From assembly GCA_037176705.1 (NCBI GenBank), contig CM073898.1, positions 22,738,488-22,802,487 of the forward strand: a stretch of DNA of 64,000 nt, written 5' to 3'. Source of the DNA: Molossus alvarezi (Eukaryota > Chordata > Mammalia > Chiroptera > Molossidae). Positions 1 through 11,200 of this stretch are shown here, one piece after another. The position numbers and the translations under genes were made by a program. Each line of letters begins with the position of its first letter. Position 1 is the first letter of the stretch. The notes below the pieces were generated by a model, which saw only the letters and a list, made by a program, of their open reading frames with translations, had not been told where the DNA came from and ran no database searches.

Positions 1-770
1 CCACACCAGCTAGGCAAATTGTAGATTTTTAAAATATCCTTTCAGGAACAGAAAATGCCACTCCAGTCCCTACCTTATAGCAAAGAATCTGCTCTAGGCC
101 CCAGACGAGGACAGAGTACTTTAAGGATACTGAGTACTTGATCAACTCTGTGTCCATGATTCTCATCCTTGGTTTAAAATAAAAATATCAGGAGAGCTTT
201 TTTAAAGAACTGGTGCTCAGACTCCACACCCCCTCGTCCAACTTGTTAATTAAATTAGTCTAGAGTGGGGAATTGTCAAGGATATTTGAAAGTTACTAGT
301 AATTTTAAAGTGCAGCTAGGATGGAAAACACTGGCCAATCTGAGACTTGGCACATAATAGATTTTAATTTTAACCTCACCTCACTTTGTATTTCACTTTT
401 GTTTCTGCTTCATAGAGGTGTTACAGTTATTAACTCTTCAATAAATTATCCTTCAGCATATCTGGAAGACACAGGAGGTATTCATTACGTATTTGATTGT
501 CAGGGACTTGAGAAAGTTGGCTCATTCTCACATTTCCTTCCAGAAATACTCCTGAAGTTCTCATTAATGTGACACCATTCATTGACCGTCTAATATGTGT
601 GTTAAGCCCTATATTAGGAGCAACAGAATACATTGAATAAGCAAATTAGAAAGGGAGAAAGATAGGCAAATAGGCAAACACAATAAAGTTGAATAAATAC
701 TTAAACACTGGGAGCTGTAACAAGACAACTGTAAGGGCTTTGCTAATCAGGATTTTTTTAAAAATCAGAC
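1..770. other. Unique AT-rich sequence, no gene recognised
   Basis: No repeat or gene family is recognisable. The short open frames here (for example 321-572 plus and 430-633 minus) overlap on opposite strands, show no known domain and look like chance openings in AT-rich DNA. Confidence 0.5.
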
Positions 771-774
771 GCAT

Positions 775-1145
775 GTTATTCAGGCATAAAATGAAGAAAA
801 TTTTGTCAGATGCTACAACATGGATGGACCTTGAGGACATTATAATAAGTGCAGAAAGCCAGCCATAGAAACAAATAATGCATGATTCTACTTATATGAG
901 TTATCTAAAGTAGTCAGACTCATGGAAGCAGAGACTGGAATGGTATTTTCCAAGGGTTAGAGGGATAAGGAGATGGGTTGGTGATACTTAAGATACATAG
1001 CATTCCAGTTATGAAAGATTAAAAATCTTAGAGATTTGCTGTACATTCTGCTTATAGTTAACAATCTTGTACTGTACACTTAAACATTTTTGAAGAGGGT
1101 AGATCTCATCTTATGTTTATTACTTTATAAAAAACTGGAGGAGAA
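775..1145 (+). mobile_element. Old L1M LINE, 3' end fragment
   Basis: The segment reads like the end of ORF2 and the start of the 3' UTR of an ancient mammalian L1. It has the 'acaacatggatggacc' block, then 'gaggacattataataagtg' and 'ttatatgagttatctaaa', in the order seen in L1M copies. Many substitutions and indels, and no visible target-site duplication, fit great age. The family is recognised from general knowledge and the subfamily is not assigned. Confidence 0.7.
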
Positions 1146-1761
1146 GAAGATAGCCATAGGGAAAGTCAGAGACAGGATTAGTCCAAGGAAAGAAAGCAAT
1201 GCATTTGAAAAATGGAATCTCGAGAGAACGCTGGAGAAATACAGGTTCAGTTTGCTGGGAGCTTAGAAAGCAGGCACGAGAGAAAAGAAGCGGGGTCCTT
1301 AAACCACAACAAAGAGTTCAGACTTCACTCATAAATGCAAAGCATTTATAAGTACTTAAGGAAAAGGCAATATAGTTAGTATTTGGAGCACTGGTTTTCA
1401 ATACTGTTTCAGTAGTAGACTTTTTTTTTTTTAATCCTATGTGAAATTGCAATGTATAAGCAGGTCAAATCAAGGTGCTCTGCTTTAAACTGGAAAGGGC
1501 TGCCACCAGTTTTTCTAGGCCAAAGCCTCCTCTGAGGCTACACCAAGGAAGTTTCATGTTCACATGGAGAACAGATTGAAAAATTGATGCAGAGAAATCA
1601 TGAGCTGATTATTTATCCAGTTTATAATTAAAGTAAATTTTACTTGATTATCTGTAAATCTGAAAATTATCAGCCAATAGTATCTTATATATTTCTATTG
1701 TCTTCTGATCCAAGGTTGATGGTAGCTGATATATGATAAAGCAATTACTGTCAAATATTTT
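1146..1761. other. Unique sequence before the HAL1-like insertion
   Basis: No recognised gene or repeat. It is A/T-rich with a short T-run near 1424. Its last bases form the left target-site duplication of the next element. Confidence 0.4.
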
Positions 1762-1776
1762 CTAATATTTAGCATA
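1762..1776. repeat. Target-site duplication, left copy (HAL1-like element)
   Basis: 'ctaatatttagcata' is identical to 3536-3550. Together they bracket the element and its poly-A, as target-primed reverse transcription leaves. Confidence 0.85.
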
Positions 1777-3535
1777 TTTTTTTTTTTACATTTTAAAATC
1801 TTTACTGTTGAATGTATTACAGATGTTCCTCATTTTTCCCCCATTGACCCCCCTCCTCCCCACTCCCATCCTCCTCCTGCCTTTTCCCACACTGTTGTCT
1901 GTGTCCATTGGTTATGCATATAAGTTCTTTGGTTTATTTCTTCCCACCCCCAATCATTCTTCCCTTTGAGGTTTGTCAGTCTAGCAACCAACTTGTACTT
2001 CTTAATCCCTTCACCTTTTTTACCCATTCCCCCAAACCCCCTCCCATCTAGTAACAAACAAAATGTTCTCTCTATATATGAGAATGTTTCTGTTCTGCTT
2101 GTTCATTTTGTTTGTAGATTCAATTGTCAATAGATATATATTCATTGCCATTTTGTTTGTTCATATTTTTCATCTTTTTCTTCAAGAAGACTCTGCAATA
2201 TTTCATATAATAATGGCTTGGTGGTGATGAACTCCTTTAGCTTTTTCTTGTCTGGGAAACTCTTTATATGGCCATCGATTCTAAATGACAGCTTTGCAGG
2301 ATAGAGTAATCTTGGTGGTAGGTTCTTGCGTTTCATGACTCTGAATATTTCTTGCCACTCCCTTCTGGCTTGCAATGTTTCTTTTGAGAAATCAGCTGAC
2401 AGTCTTATGGGAACTCCCTTGTAGGTTACTAACTGCTCTTCTCTTGCTGCTTTTAAGATTCTCTCTTTGTCTTGAACCTTTTGCATTTTGATGATGATGT
2501 GTCTTGGTGTGGGCCTCTTGAGGTTCATCTTGTTTGGGACTCTCTGTGCTTCCTAGACTTGTATGACTGTTTCTTTCACCAAGTTAGGGAAGTTTTCTGC
2601 CATTATTGTTTCAAATAGGTTTTCGATGTCTTGTTCTCTCTCTTCTCCTTCTGGCATCCCCAAGATGCGAATGTCGGCATGTTTGAAATTGTCCCAGAGA
2701 CTCCTTATACTATCCTCATTTATTTGGATTCTTTTTTCTTTTTGCTGTTCTTTTTTGCTTCCTTATATTCCAAATCGATGGTTTGCTTCTTGGCTTTACC
2801 TACTCTACTATTGAATCTGTGTAAATTATTCTTTATTTCAGTTAGTGCCTCCTTCATTTCTGATTGGTCCTTTTTTATACTCTTGAGGTCCTTACTAAGT
2901 TCACTGAGGTTCTCAATAAGTCCATTGAGCATCCTTATAAACAGTATTTTGAACTCAGCATCTGTTAGGCTGCTTATCTCCATTTCGCTTAGTTTTTTTT
3001 CCTGGGGTTTTATTCTGTTCTTTAATTTGGGACCAGTTTCTTTGTCTCCTTATTTTGGCTGCCTCCCTGTGTTTGTTTCTATGTATTACATAACAAGAGG
3101 TATGGGGCTCGCTGAGACCAGATTCCACTTGTTTGAAAGAATTTAGGAAAACCTGAAGCAGGATCCAAGAGAGGCCAATCCTATGGTTAAGCAAGTGGCA
3201 ACAGCTTGGGTGGGCCTGAAAGTTGGGTGGGGTGGGGCCTCAGGGAGTCAGCAGGGCGGGGCTACCAGTGTGAGCCAGGTTGCTGGAGTCCTAGATGTGG
3301 TGGCTGTCTGCCGCCTCAGGGAAGGGCTCACCAAAGGAGCAAAGACCTCTGGCAGCACGTCTGTCCAGGAAAAAGCCCCCTCTCCAGCCCTTGCTCCAAT
3401 GACAAACAGCTCAGTTCTTCCCTTGATGTCAGGCGGTTCTGAATGATGGTTGTTCTGTAGTTTAGTTGTAACTTTGATGTGGTTGTGGGAGGACGCGATA
3501 CCGTGTTTACCTACCCGCCATCTTGATCGGAAGTC
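1777..3535 (-). mobile_element. ORF1-only L1 relative (HAL1-like), apparently full length
   Basis: Read on the minus strand, the element starts at 3535 with an L1-like 5' end ('gatggcgggtaggtaaacac'). It has about 550 nt of 5' UTR, then an L1 ORF1 (2983 to 2142), then directly a 3' UTR ending in a run of 11 or more A (T on plus, about 1777-1787). The last ~190 nt of the 3' UTR match the 3' ends of the other bat L1 copies in this window (30240-30420 and 52500-52680). No ORF2 lies between ORF1 and the 3' UTR. A perfect 15-bp repeat, 'ctaatatttagcata', flanks it at 1762-1776 and 3536-3550. This is the expected layout of a half-L1 (HAL1) element, which relies on ORF2 protein from elsewhere. A secondary internal deletion of a normal L1 is the alternative. 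Confidence 0.85.
2142..2983 (-). pseudogene. L1-type ORF1 (RNA-binding chaperone), broken by a frameshift and one stop
   Basis: L1 ORF1 protein is a trimeric RNA-binding chaperone of the retrotransposon particle. The ATG at 2983 opens an 87-codon N-terminal stretch (MEISSLTDAEFKIL...) rich in K, E and L with heptad-like spacing, consistent with the coiled coil. The frame shifts in an A-rich run near 2715-2740. After it come the RRM-like part (LWDNFKHADIRILGMPEGEE) and the C-terminal domain, with the family-typical PRHIIIKM, ARREW and YPAKLSF motifs, ending at 2142. A TAG stop sits at 2553-2555, where related elements usually have glutamine. At about 280 codons in all it is shorter than human ORF1p (338 aa), mostly in the coiled coil. 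The copy cannot make full-length protein. Confidence 0.85.
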
Positions 3536-3550
3536 CTAATATTTAGCATA
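3536..3550. repeat. Target-site duplication, right copy (HAL1-like element)
   Basis: Perfect 15-bp match to 1762-1776, directly abutting the 5' end of the minus-strand element. Confidence 0.85.
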
Positions 3551-3879
3551 ATATTGACCTTGCTAGTGATTAAGTAAATTATTGAAAATGTCTTGTCTGA
3601 TTTATGAGAACAATTAGCCCTGAGTCTATTTATAAATGTTTAGATTTTTATAAATTGCATATTAGTTTGTTCCAAAAATATCTCTCATCAGAGTATTTAT
3701 CAGATTATAATGACACTTTATTCTAGCCTTTTTATTTTTATGCACAGTTGATCAGTTTTTAATGTGTAAAGCATAATATAAGTAAATATGTGTATATATA
3801 TATATGCAAATCTGTGATACATAAATTTGAAATTCATATTTGTGGGTTGATATGGCACTTAATTATAGGGACAACTTTT

Positions 3880-4128
3880 TTTTTTTTTTTTATCCTCACC
3901 CGAGGACATTTTTCCATTTTTTGTACAGACAGAGTGGGAGGGAGAGAGAGGAAGAGAGAGAGAGAGAAACATCGATGTGAAAGGGACACATAGAGTGGCT
4001 GCCACCCGCACGACCAACCAGGGCCGGGGACAAACTGCAACCAAGGTACATGCCCTTAGCGGGAACCGAACCAGGGTCTCTCGGACAGCAGGCGGACGCT
4101 CTAACCGCTGAGCCAAACCGGCCAGGGC
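3880..4128 (-). mobile_element. VES SINE (long-tail type)
   Basis: The minus strand has a tRNA-like head ending at 4128 ('gccctggccggtttggctca'), a B-box, a GC-rich middle, a CT-rich stretch and a 'gtcctcgggtgaggata' tail plus poly-A. The 16-bp duplication 'tatagggacaactttt' flanks it at 3864-3879 and 4129-4144. Low decay suggests a fairly recent insertion. Confidence 0.92.
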
Positions 4129-4144
4129 TATAGGGACAACTTTT

Positions 4145-5270
4145 GAGATTAATATTACATAGACTTCAAATTAATAAAGATTATTGAGGCAGTTTGCAAA
4201 AGTTTTGTCTCAAAATATCTTCAGTATAATGCATTTCAGACCTTTGATTCTGGGAAATTGGAATAGTCACTACATGAACTCATTGCCAAGGAACAGTCTG
4301 AAATTTCTGAGATGAGAGACAGAGATTGAGAGAGAAAGATGAAGAAGGAGGAGGAGAAGAAGGAAGAGGAGAAGGAGGGAAAGAAGAAGAAGGAGAAAAG
4401 GGAGGGGGGTGGGTAGGAGAGAGAAAAGGTTGGTGAAGTAAGTACTCAGCTCCCTAAACCATATCAACAACAAAACACTTTCAATGGTGTTGCTCCTACC
4501 TCATCAGGAAGCTTTAATACATAAACAACTAAACTTAAAATACTCATATAAGTTTCTCTAGAGAAACAAAATTCCAACCCTAATATGCCAAAAATAATAA
4601 AAATAGAACTTTGTCATTCAGTCAGCAAGGGCCCCAAAGGAGGTTAAGGCAGCAGATGAATGCATTGCTCTTGGCTGAGAACATTTCCAATCATGCTAAT
4701 TACCGTCCTGCACACAGGCAAGGCTAGGTGGTAAAAGATTGGTGGAAAGACTGCCAGGCTCCAGGACTGTGCCTATACAGGCCCCTGGAATCTGACATGG
4801 TTGAATGGTTTGCTCCTTCCAATTGCTACAGGCCATTTACATGACTGAATAGCAGCAGAGTCCAGAATGTATGTTCTGCATCTTGCTGGATCACAGGATC
4901 GTATAAAGCACAATGCTCGTCATTGTTTTTCCTTCTCAAAAATTACGCTCCGATTTAGATTTTTTTTTTTGACAAGATAAATGCTCTACCTTGGAATCTT
5001 TTGCCTTAACTATCCACCTTGATTTTATTTTGAAAAGCAAACTCTCCAGCAATGTAATGTGTCTGAATGTGTGCCTGCAGGTTGTGGAGAAGTTAGTTCT
5101 TAAAGCGTAAGGAAGCAAGAGAAAGCAAGTGAACTGAATTAGCTCTTCATTTGCACTTATGTGGGAAATACAGACGTATTCTATGTGTGTGTTAGTTGTG
5201 TGTGTGTAGGTTTTTTTTTTATTTGTGAACAAGGAAAAATAACACATTAAAAATGATCCCAAAAACGAGA
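4145..5270. other. Unique sequence with a purine-rich tract and a short TG run
   Basis: No gene is recognised. Positions 4315-4425 are almost pure purine (GA, GAA and GGA units). TG dinucleotide runs lie near 5182-5208. Positions 4620-4920 have more balanced base composition and no recognisable repeat. Confidence 0.5.
4315..4425 (+). repeat. Purine-rich GAA/GGA low-complexity tract
   Basis: About 110 bp of GA, GAAG and GGAG units with almost no pyrimidines. The open frame on the minus strand over it reads only as leucine/serine runs and is not a gene. Confidence 0.8.
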
Positions 5271-5274
5271 TACT

Positions 5275-5660
5275 GTGGGAAAAGCTCCAGAGTCAGGAGG
5301 CTTTGACCTCTAGTCCTAACTCTATTACTAACCAATTAGGATGTATCTGTTAGGATGTGAATGATAATAGAGCTTGGAATTGACCCTAGATCTTCTGATT
5401 ACAGGCTATAAAGTAGATTTAGACTAATGGTTAGCTCTGAAATGAGGACTAGCAATCAGGGCTAGTAACTGGGGGCCTCTGGTTTGGGACGAGTTCAGGT
5501 CTGTAGCTACTCCTCCCTTCGAATGATCTCAGATAAATCGGACAGTTCAGTTGAGTCTATCTGTTAATCTATAAAATGATGACGTCACACATACCTGAAA
5601 GAATTGCGGCAAATGGCTCGTCTAATTATGGCAAAGGCCAGACATGGGAACGCGCATGTA
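5275..5660 (+). mobile_element. Possible decayed MIR SINE pieces
   Basis: The start ('ctccagagtcaggaggctttgacc') recalls the MIR head. 5545-5580 ('gagtctatctgttaatctataaaatgatgac') recalls the MIR phrase that ends in 'atctgtaaaatgggga'. The middle is not alignable by eye, so this is a weak call. Confidence 0.3.
5580..5587. promoter_or_regulatory. Palindromic CRE-type site TGACGTCA
   Basis: The full 8-bp CREB/ATF consensus is present. There is no promoter, CpG island or gene nearby, so this may be chance. Confidence 0.2.
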
Positions 5661-6544
5661 AAACATACCCACAAGCATTTGGCTTCTGTTTTCTCGGGTG
5701 GGAGAGGTTTTCAGTGGGCTCGTATGAAGTGTTTGCAAATAACACGGTAATACCAGCTCTTGAACAGTGGGGTAGGAATTTAAATTCATGTAGCCTGGCT
5801 TATAGAAATCAAGACCTGAAGCCTTGGTTGAGTAACATTTAATTCTACCTTACGCATTATTATTCTTTTTTAAGCAGTGGAATGCCTCCTATATATAAAT
5901 TGTTCATTCCTGGTAAACACCTTGGTTTACAACTTCTCATACAGCTTATGTCAGCAGCTGTCTACTTGGCCTCCCTCTTCAGCTCCATTATCCCTCCCAC
6001 AATCAATTTCACAAAAAAACAGCCAACTTATCTTTTAAGAATCAGGTCTCCTATACTCCTATATTTCTGAATTCTCTTCAGTCTTTCAAATAAACTCTGA
6101 ACTTTTAAATCCAGTACTCATAGCTTCTCTGCATGGACTCATCCTACATTTTTTCCTTCTGCAAATCAATCAAATTGTAATTTCATAATTCAACTGCTTA
6201 GAAATCCCTGAAAATGTCTTGAGCTTTTGCACATTGGGCCTTCAATCATGTCATAGAAAGATATTTTTTTCAAACCCTCTTTTCACTGCTTGGACCCTAT
6301 CTCTGATTCAGGATATTATTTCAATGTGATTTTGACCATCAGATTTTCCTGATCCCCTTAGCATGCAAGTTGTTTTCCATTCTTAGAGAAAATTTTGACA
6401 CAAAATTCATACTTTAACACAGTGCTTATAATAAAGCCCCGCTAGTTCTACATGAGCATGTGTGCATTTGTGTGAGAATGTGTGTGCATATGTATTCCAA
6501 TAAGTTTTTTCCCGATTTTAAGGTTTATATCCCACACATTTTTG

Positions 6545-6640
6545 TACCACTCTTGCTACATGTTGGTATCATTGGATCAACTAATTATCAATAAGTATGT
6601 GTTGAATGAGTAGATGAATGATTGAATTACCACATCACTC
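6545..6640 (+). mobile_element. L2 LINE 3' terminus
   Basis: 'aataagtatgtgttgaatga' followed by 'gatgaatga' matches the typical L2 3' end ('aataaatatttgttgaatga' with repeated 'atga'). Positions 5930-6540 may be more of the same old element, but only the end is recognisable. Confidence 0.5.
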
Positions 6641-6680
6641 TGCTGGCATGGATGGTCTTCTACCAAGACAATTGTGTTGT

Positions 6681-6919
6681 TGTTTTAATCCTCGCCTAAG
6701 GATATTTTTCCATTGAATTTTTTTTTTCCCCCATTGGAGTGGAAGGGGGGGAGAGAGAGAAACATTGATGTGAGAGAGACACATTTATTGGTTGTATGAA
6801 CCCAATCAGGGCCGGGAATCAAACCTACAGCCCAGGTATGTACCCTTGACTGGAATCAAACCTGAGACCCTTCAGTCTACAGGCTGACGCTCTAACCGCT
6901 GATCCAATCCAGCCAGGGC
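6681..6919 (-). mobile_element. VES SINE (older copy)
   Basis: Minus-strand VES with the head at 6919 ('gccctggctggattggatca'), a CT-rich middle and a 'atccttaggcgaggatta' tail. It is more diverged than the 3880 and 9820 copies. Short flanking 'aagaca' repeats (6665-6670 and 6920-6925) may be the target-site duplication. Confidence 0.85.
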
Positions 6920-6925
6920 AAGACA

Positions 6926-8289
6926 TTTAATTGCCTGTTGATGTTACTGCTTTCATAAAGGATATGCTAGCACATTGTAGAGGAACAAAAATGTAAAAAG
7001 AGGAAAAGAGACCTTGGAAAGCAGAGTAAAGTGGCATTTATCATCGATGGTACTGCAGAAGACACATATTTGTGTCGATATACCCTTACCTCAGTTCTAC
7101 CAAAACATGTTCAATATGTGAACAGACTTTAATAAGAACAGTAGCCATGTACTATACAATCAACTCTAACACTAAAACAAAAATGCCAGGCATAATCCAT
7201 AAAGCCTTTGATCTTGAAGTGAAATCAATCATCTGACAATCACTTGTTCAATTTCAAGAAAATGTAAACTCAGATTTCTGTGTCCTCTACGCAAGTAGAA
7301 TCCTGAGAGTAATCAAGTATCTAATAATCTAGGGATGCATTATTATGTTTTACAACGTCTGTTATGAAGTATGTGTAAATGTATTTGTTTTTAAATGCAT
7401 AATATTTGTAATAAAAAAAATTGGTACAAATACTAAAAAGCAAACAAACACCCACCCCATTGCCTGCAGACAAGATGACAACACCTGAGGGATACAAAGG
7501 AAACTCAAGAGGCAGCCCTTATGGGGTACCTGACAGCTTTGTTGTTTTGTTCGGAACCCTTTGTGACAAACACTTTGTCTAAGGATGACAGCCTTTCATC
7601 ACCTTCATGAGATTAAAGCTCCCTTTCAAATACTGGTTCCAACACTGTTCAAACGTGTCAGCAGAGTAGAAAATTCAATAAAAATCCCTGAGGGTGAGAC
7701 ACCAATTAGTACTAAAGATGCCAAGATTTGCCAGGGACAATAGGGAGACAACTGGGCCTATTCAAATGCAGAGATTCCTCAGCACTCTTCTATTCTCTAG
7801 CCCAGCAGGCTTGGGGATGTTTAAATTTTCTTGTTCTTGTGGGGAAGGGTGGGGAGGGTTCAGCATGGATGCGTAACTCATCCCAGCACACAGACTGAAA
7901 TCATTCAGACAAATTATGGTCCTGTTTTTATTGAATAATGTGTCAAAATCACAATCAGGCTTAGAAAATCTGTTTCTACTTATTTTACTGGGATGTTAAC
8001 TTGTAGTATTCAGAACTGAAACTATCTTTTAAACTTTATTTGAATAACAATGGGGGAATTTCAGCCTATTACCATAGCTCAACTTTATACACACACGTAT
8101 ATTTATGTATACACACACACACACACACATACATTTATACACACCCATATATATATGTATGTCTCCTCAAATACTAAAATTTATTTCATCTTTTATGTGT
8201 CTCTTATTTCAAAATGTTATTGGGGGATGAATTAAATAATTATTAGCTTTTGGTGAATTATATGTTAACAATAGCTGTTATCGGTTCAC
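6926..8289. other. Unique AT-rich sequence with a CA/TA microsatellite
   Basis: No gene or repeat family is recognised in 6926-8085. Mixed CA and TA dinucleotide runs lie at 8086-8160. Confidence 0.4.
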
Positions 8290-8466
8290 TGTTATTGGTT
8301 GTATGACCCTAATCAAGGCCGGGGATCAAACCTGCAACCCAGGTACGTACCCTTGACTGAAATAAAATCTGAGACCCTAGTTTAATAGAGGATGATTTAA
8401 TAGATTTAATAGACCCTAGTTTAATAGATGATTGATCTAGTTTAATAGATGATGTAGGCCGGGATG
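8290..8466 (-). mobile_element. VES SINE remnant with an internal short tandem expansion
   Basis: 8290-8375 is the central and B-box part of a minus-strand VES ('ccggggatcaaacctgcaac'). It then runs into imperfect repeats of 'tagtttaatagatgat' to about 8455, followed by a 'ggccggg' remnant that may be the head end. The CT and A-tail parts are missing. Confidence 0.6.
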
Positions 8467-8675
8467 TAGAAGGCATATGAGGGATTGGAACCAATGGCAG
8501 GTCGCTTCTTATGGGGAGCAAGGTAGAAAACTCTCTGTGGCTGAAATGGCAAAGTGAAGTCCACTGCAAACTTGGGAGTGGAGGGATGTCAGGCAGACCT
8601 GAGGACAGCAGAGTGCAGGAGGGAGTGAAGGAGGCAAGAGACCAATCATGTGTCTCCCAACTGAAAGCAGTTAGG

Positions 8676-8702
8676 ACACACACACACACACACACACACA
8701 CA
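8676..8702 (+). repeat. (CA)n microsatellite
   Basis: About 13 uninterrupted CA units. Confidence 0.95.
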
Positions 8703-8911
8703 TTGGTGTGTCTTGTAGTTTAAGAATTAAAGAAACTAACACTGAACAAGTCCTCATTTATCTAATGTGACACTCAAACAGCAAGAGAGAGGTACTATAA
8801 TCCCCATTTTTGCAGATATTCTGGAACATAAAAATAAAATTCCCAAATTCATATAATTTCTCAGACAGTAAGCTAGAATTCCAAATGAAAAAAATAATTT
8901 TCTCTCTCTTT

Positions 8912-8933
8912 CACACACACACACACACACACA
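8912..8933 (+). repeat. (CA)n microsatellite
   Basis: About 11 CA units preceded by a short CT run. Confidence 0.95.
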
Positions 8934-9035
8934 ACTTTTAAAAATGGGGCAATCATTAGTTAACAAAATCAGAATTTAGACAATCCACATCAGGTTGATA
9001 CTATGTATTTCAAGATTTAAAATAAAAGTTATTCA

Positions 9036-9178
9036 CCCTAGCCATGCGGCTCAGTTGATTGGAGCATTATTCCATACACCAAAAGGTTGCAGGTTCTATT
9101 CCTGGTCAGGACACATATTTAGGTTGAGGGTTCGATCCCCAGTCAGAGCATGCCTATGGGAGGCAACTGATTGATATT

Positions 9179-9216
<38 letters not shown>

Positions 9217-9300
9217 CCTCCCTCTCTCTCTAAAAATAAAATCAATTAAAGGGCATATCCTAGGGTGAGAATTAAAAAAAATAAAATAATAAAATAAAAC
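9036..9300 (+). mobile_element. VES-related SINE with long CT tract
   Basis: Head 'ccctagccatgcggctcag', B-box 'ggttgcaggttctattcct', a second 'gggttcgatccccagtcag' box, a CT tract at 9178-9230 and a tail containing 'atatcctagggtgagaatta' plus A/T. A near-identical 12-bp repeat (aaaa[g/t]ttattca) at 9024-9035 and 9301-9312 is the likely target-site duplication. The head belongs to a different subfamily from the copies at 3880 and 9820. Confidence 0.85.
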
Positions 9301-9312
9301 AAAATTTATTCA

Positions 9313-9806
9313 ATAAATAATAATTTAAATAATTTATTTAAATAAATATCAATATATAAAATTCCAGCAAACTTTACATGGATTGGAACAAGAAGGTTTT
9401 GTTTTTAGTAGACCATTAAAAGAGGAAAAAAGGTTTTAATTGTCAGGAGCTTAGAAGGATTAAGTGTGTAATATGACTACTAAAATATACTGAAATTTTG
9501 GCTGCATTAAAAGCAATACAACATCAGAAGCAAAGAAGAGTAAATCTGCTCTAAATTTAATAAATAAATTATAATCACATTTATTCTGTAACAATCTACT
9601 TGGCATATTCATGAACAGATATAAAAGCTGGGGTACACTCTACAAAGAGCTGTAGACTATTAAAAGGACTAAAAATTGTTAGGAAGAGCCGTTAAAGAAA
9701 CTGGGAATGCTAGGTAGAGGAGAAAGAAGAATCAAGGTAATTCTGCATTTGAAAGCTAATCATATAGACAATTATTCAGGGAAATTTTTTGTCCATATAA
9801 AAAAGA
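9313..9806. other. AT-rich unique sequence
   Basis: AT-rich at 9313-9360, then ordinary AT-rich DNA. No gene recognised. Confidence 0.4.
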
Positions 9807-9819
9807 GAGAAAAATTCTT

Positions 9820-10071
9820 TTTTTTTTTTTTATCCTCACCCGAGGACATTTTTCCATTTTTTGTTCAGATAGAGTGGGAGGGAGAGAGAGGAAGAGAGAG
9901 AGAGAGAGAAACATCGATGTGAAAGGGACACATCGAGTGGCTGCCACCCGCACGACCAACCATGGCCGGGGACAAACTGCAACCGAGGTACATGCCCTTA
10001 GCAGGAACCGAACCCGGGTCTCTCGGGACCGCAGGCCGACACTCTAACCGCTGAGCCAAACCGGCCAGGGC
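9820..10071 (-). mobile_element. VES SINE (long-tail type), well preserved
   Basis: Complete minus-strand VES, close in sequence to the copy at 3880-4128. The 13-bp duplication 'gagaaaaattctt' occurs at 9807-9819 and 10072-10084. The open frames across it on the minus strand are SINE sequence, not genes. Confidence 0.92.
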
Positions 10072-10084
10072 GAGAAAAATTCTT

Positions 10085-11200
10085 ATTTCAAAATAATATA
10101 GATTAAAAATTGAAGAATAAATACATAAACAAAATACATGTGAACGTCTTTATGATTTTAGAGAAAAATAATATCTTAAAACACAACATGGAAAAAAACA
10201 CTACGCATAAAGGATAGAAGAATAAATTTGACTACATAAAATTAATGAATACTAAAATTTTTATAGTCACATTTCAAACAAGTGACAGATGGCAAAATGT
10301 CATTTATACTGCTTATCATTGAGAAAGGGTAGATGTCCAAATGTTGACAGTACTTCTTTGAATCAGTTAGATAATATCACAGAGCTCAATATGAGCAATG
10401 TAAAGGAAATAGCGTTTCACATAAGAGGAAACTCATTTGGAACATAAACACATAAAAGGATGTAACTTCCTATTAATCAGGCAAACAACAAGGAGATATT
10501 TTTCCATATCCATGTGTTTGAAAAATTTACCAATTGCCTGTAGTTGGTGACAATGTAAGAAACACTCATAGACTGTTGGGGGAAATGTAGTTTAGTACAG
10601 ATATTTTAAGGGATTTTGACAATTTCCAGTAAAACTGAGACTACTTCTACCAGCTCAACAATTTCATGTCTGGGAGACTTGACCACCGATGTTCATAGCA
10701 CTACTGGTAGCTTCAAACACAGTGTGAAAAGGATAGCTAAGACATACTAAAACCACACAGGAAACTTCTCCAATATAAGAGTTAAATGAATCAATGAACT
10801 AAAGCAATATGTGACAACATTGATAAATATCAAAACAAGAACAAACCACAGTTGCAGAAATATAACTATGGTATAAAAAATTCACATTAAAAAACAGTGA
10901 AACTGTATTTTATGGATTCATTTGTATGTGTTAAACTACGTAAACATGAACTAAAATAATACACATCAAATTTATAGTAATGTTTTCTTATGAGAAATAA
11001 ATAAAGGAAATGGGCTACGGAGGACTGGAAAGAAAATGCCACGTATTCTATCGCCATATTAAATTCAAATAAATGTGAAGCAAATATAACAATATGTTAA
11101 CACTGACTAATTCTGAGTGATGAATACAGGATGTTTGCCATAATATTTTGTTGACATGTTATTTAATTGTGTCCTATGATCAAAAAAAGAAACAAAAATA
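10085..11200 (+). mobile_element. Old L1M LINE, ORF2 3' part and 3' UTR
   Basis: Decayed L1 ORF2 phrases appear in order: 'ataaatttgactacataaaa' near 10226, 'atagactgttgggggaaatg' near 10569, and 'gttcatagcactactggtag' near 10691. These match the ORF2 C-terminal region of mammalian L1. Multiple stops and indels are present. Confidence 0.65.

Noticed and set aside
2631..3146. 171-codon plus-strand open frame, rich in Phe/Leu/Ser
   Set aside because: It is the antisense of the HAL1-like ORF1. The hydrophobic look comes from reading a Lys/Glu-rich coding strand backwards.
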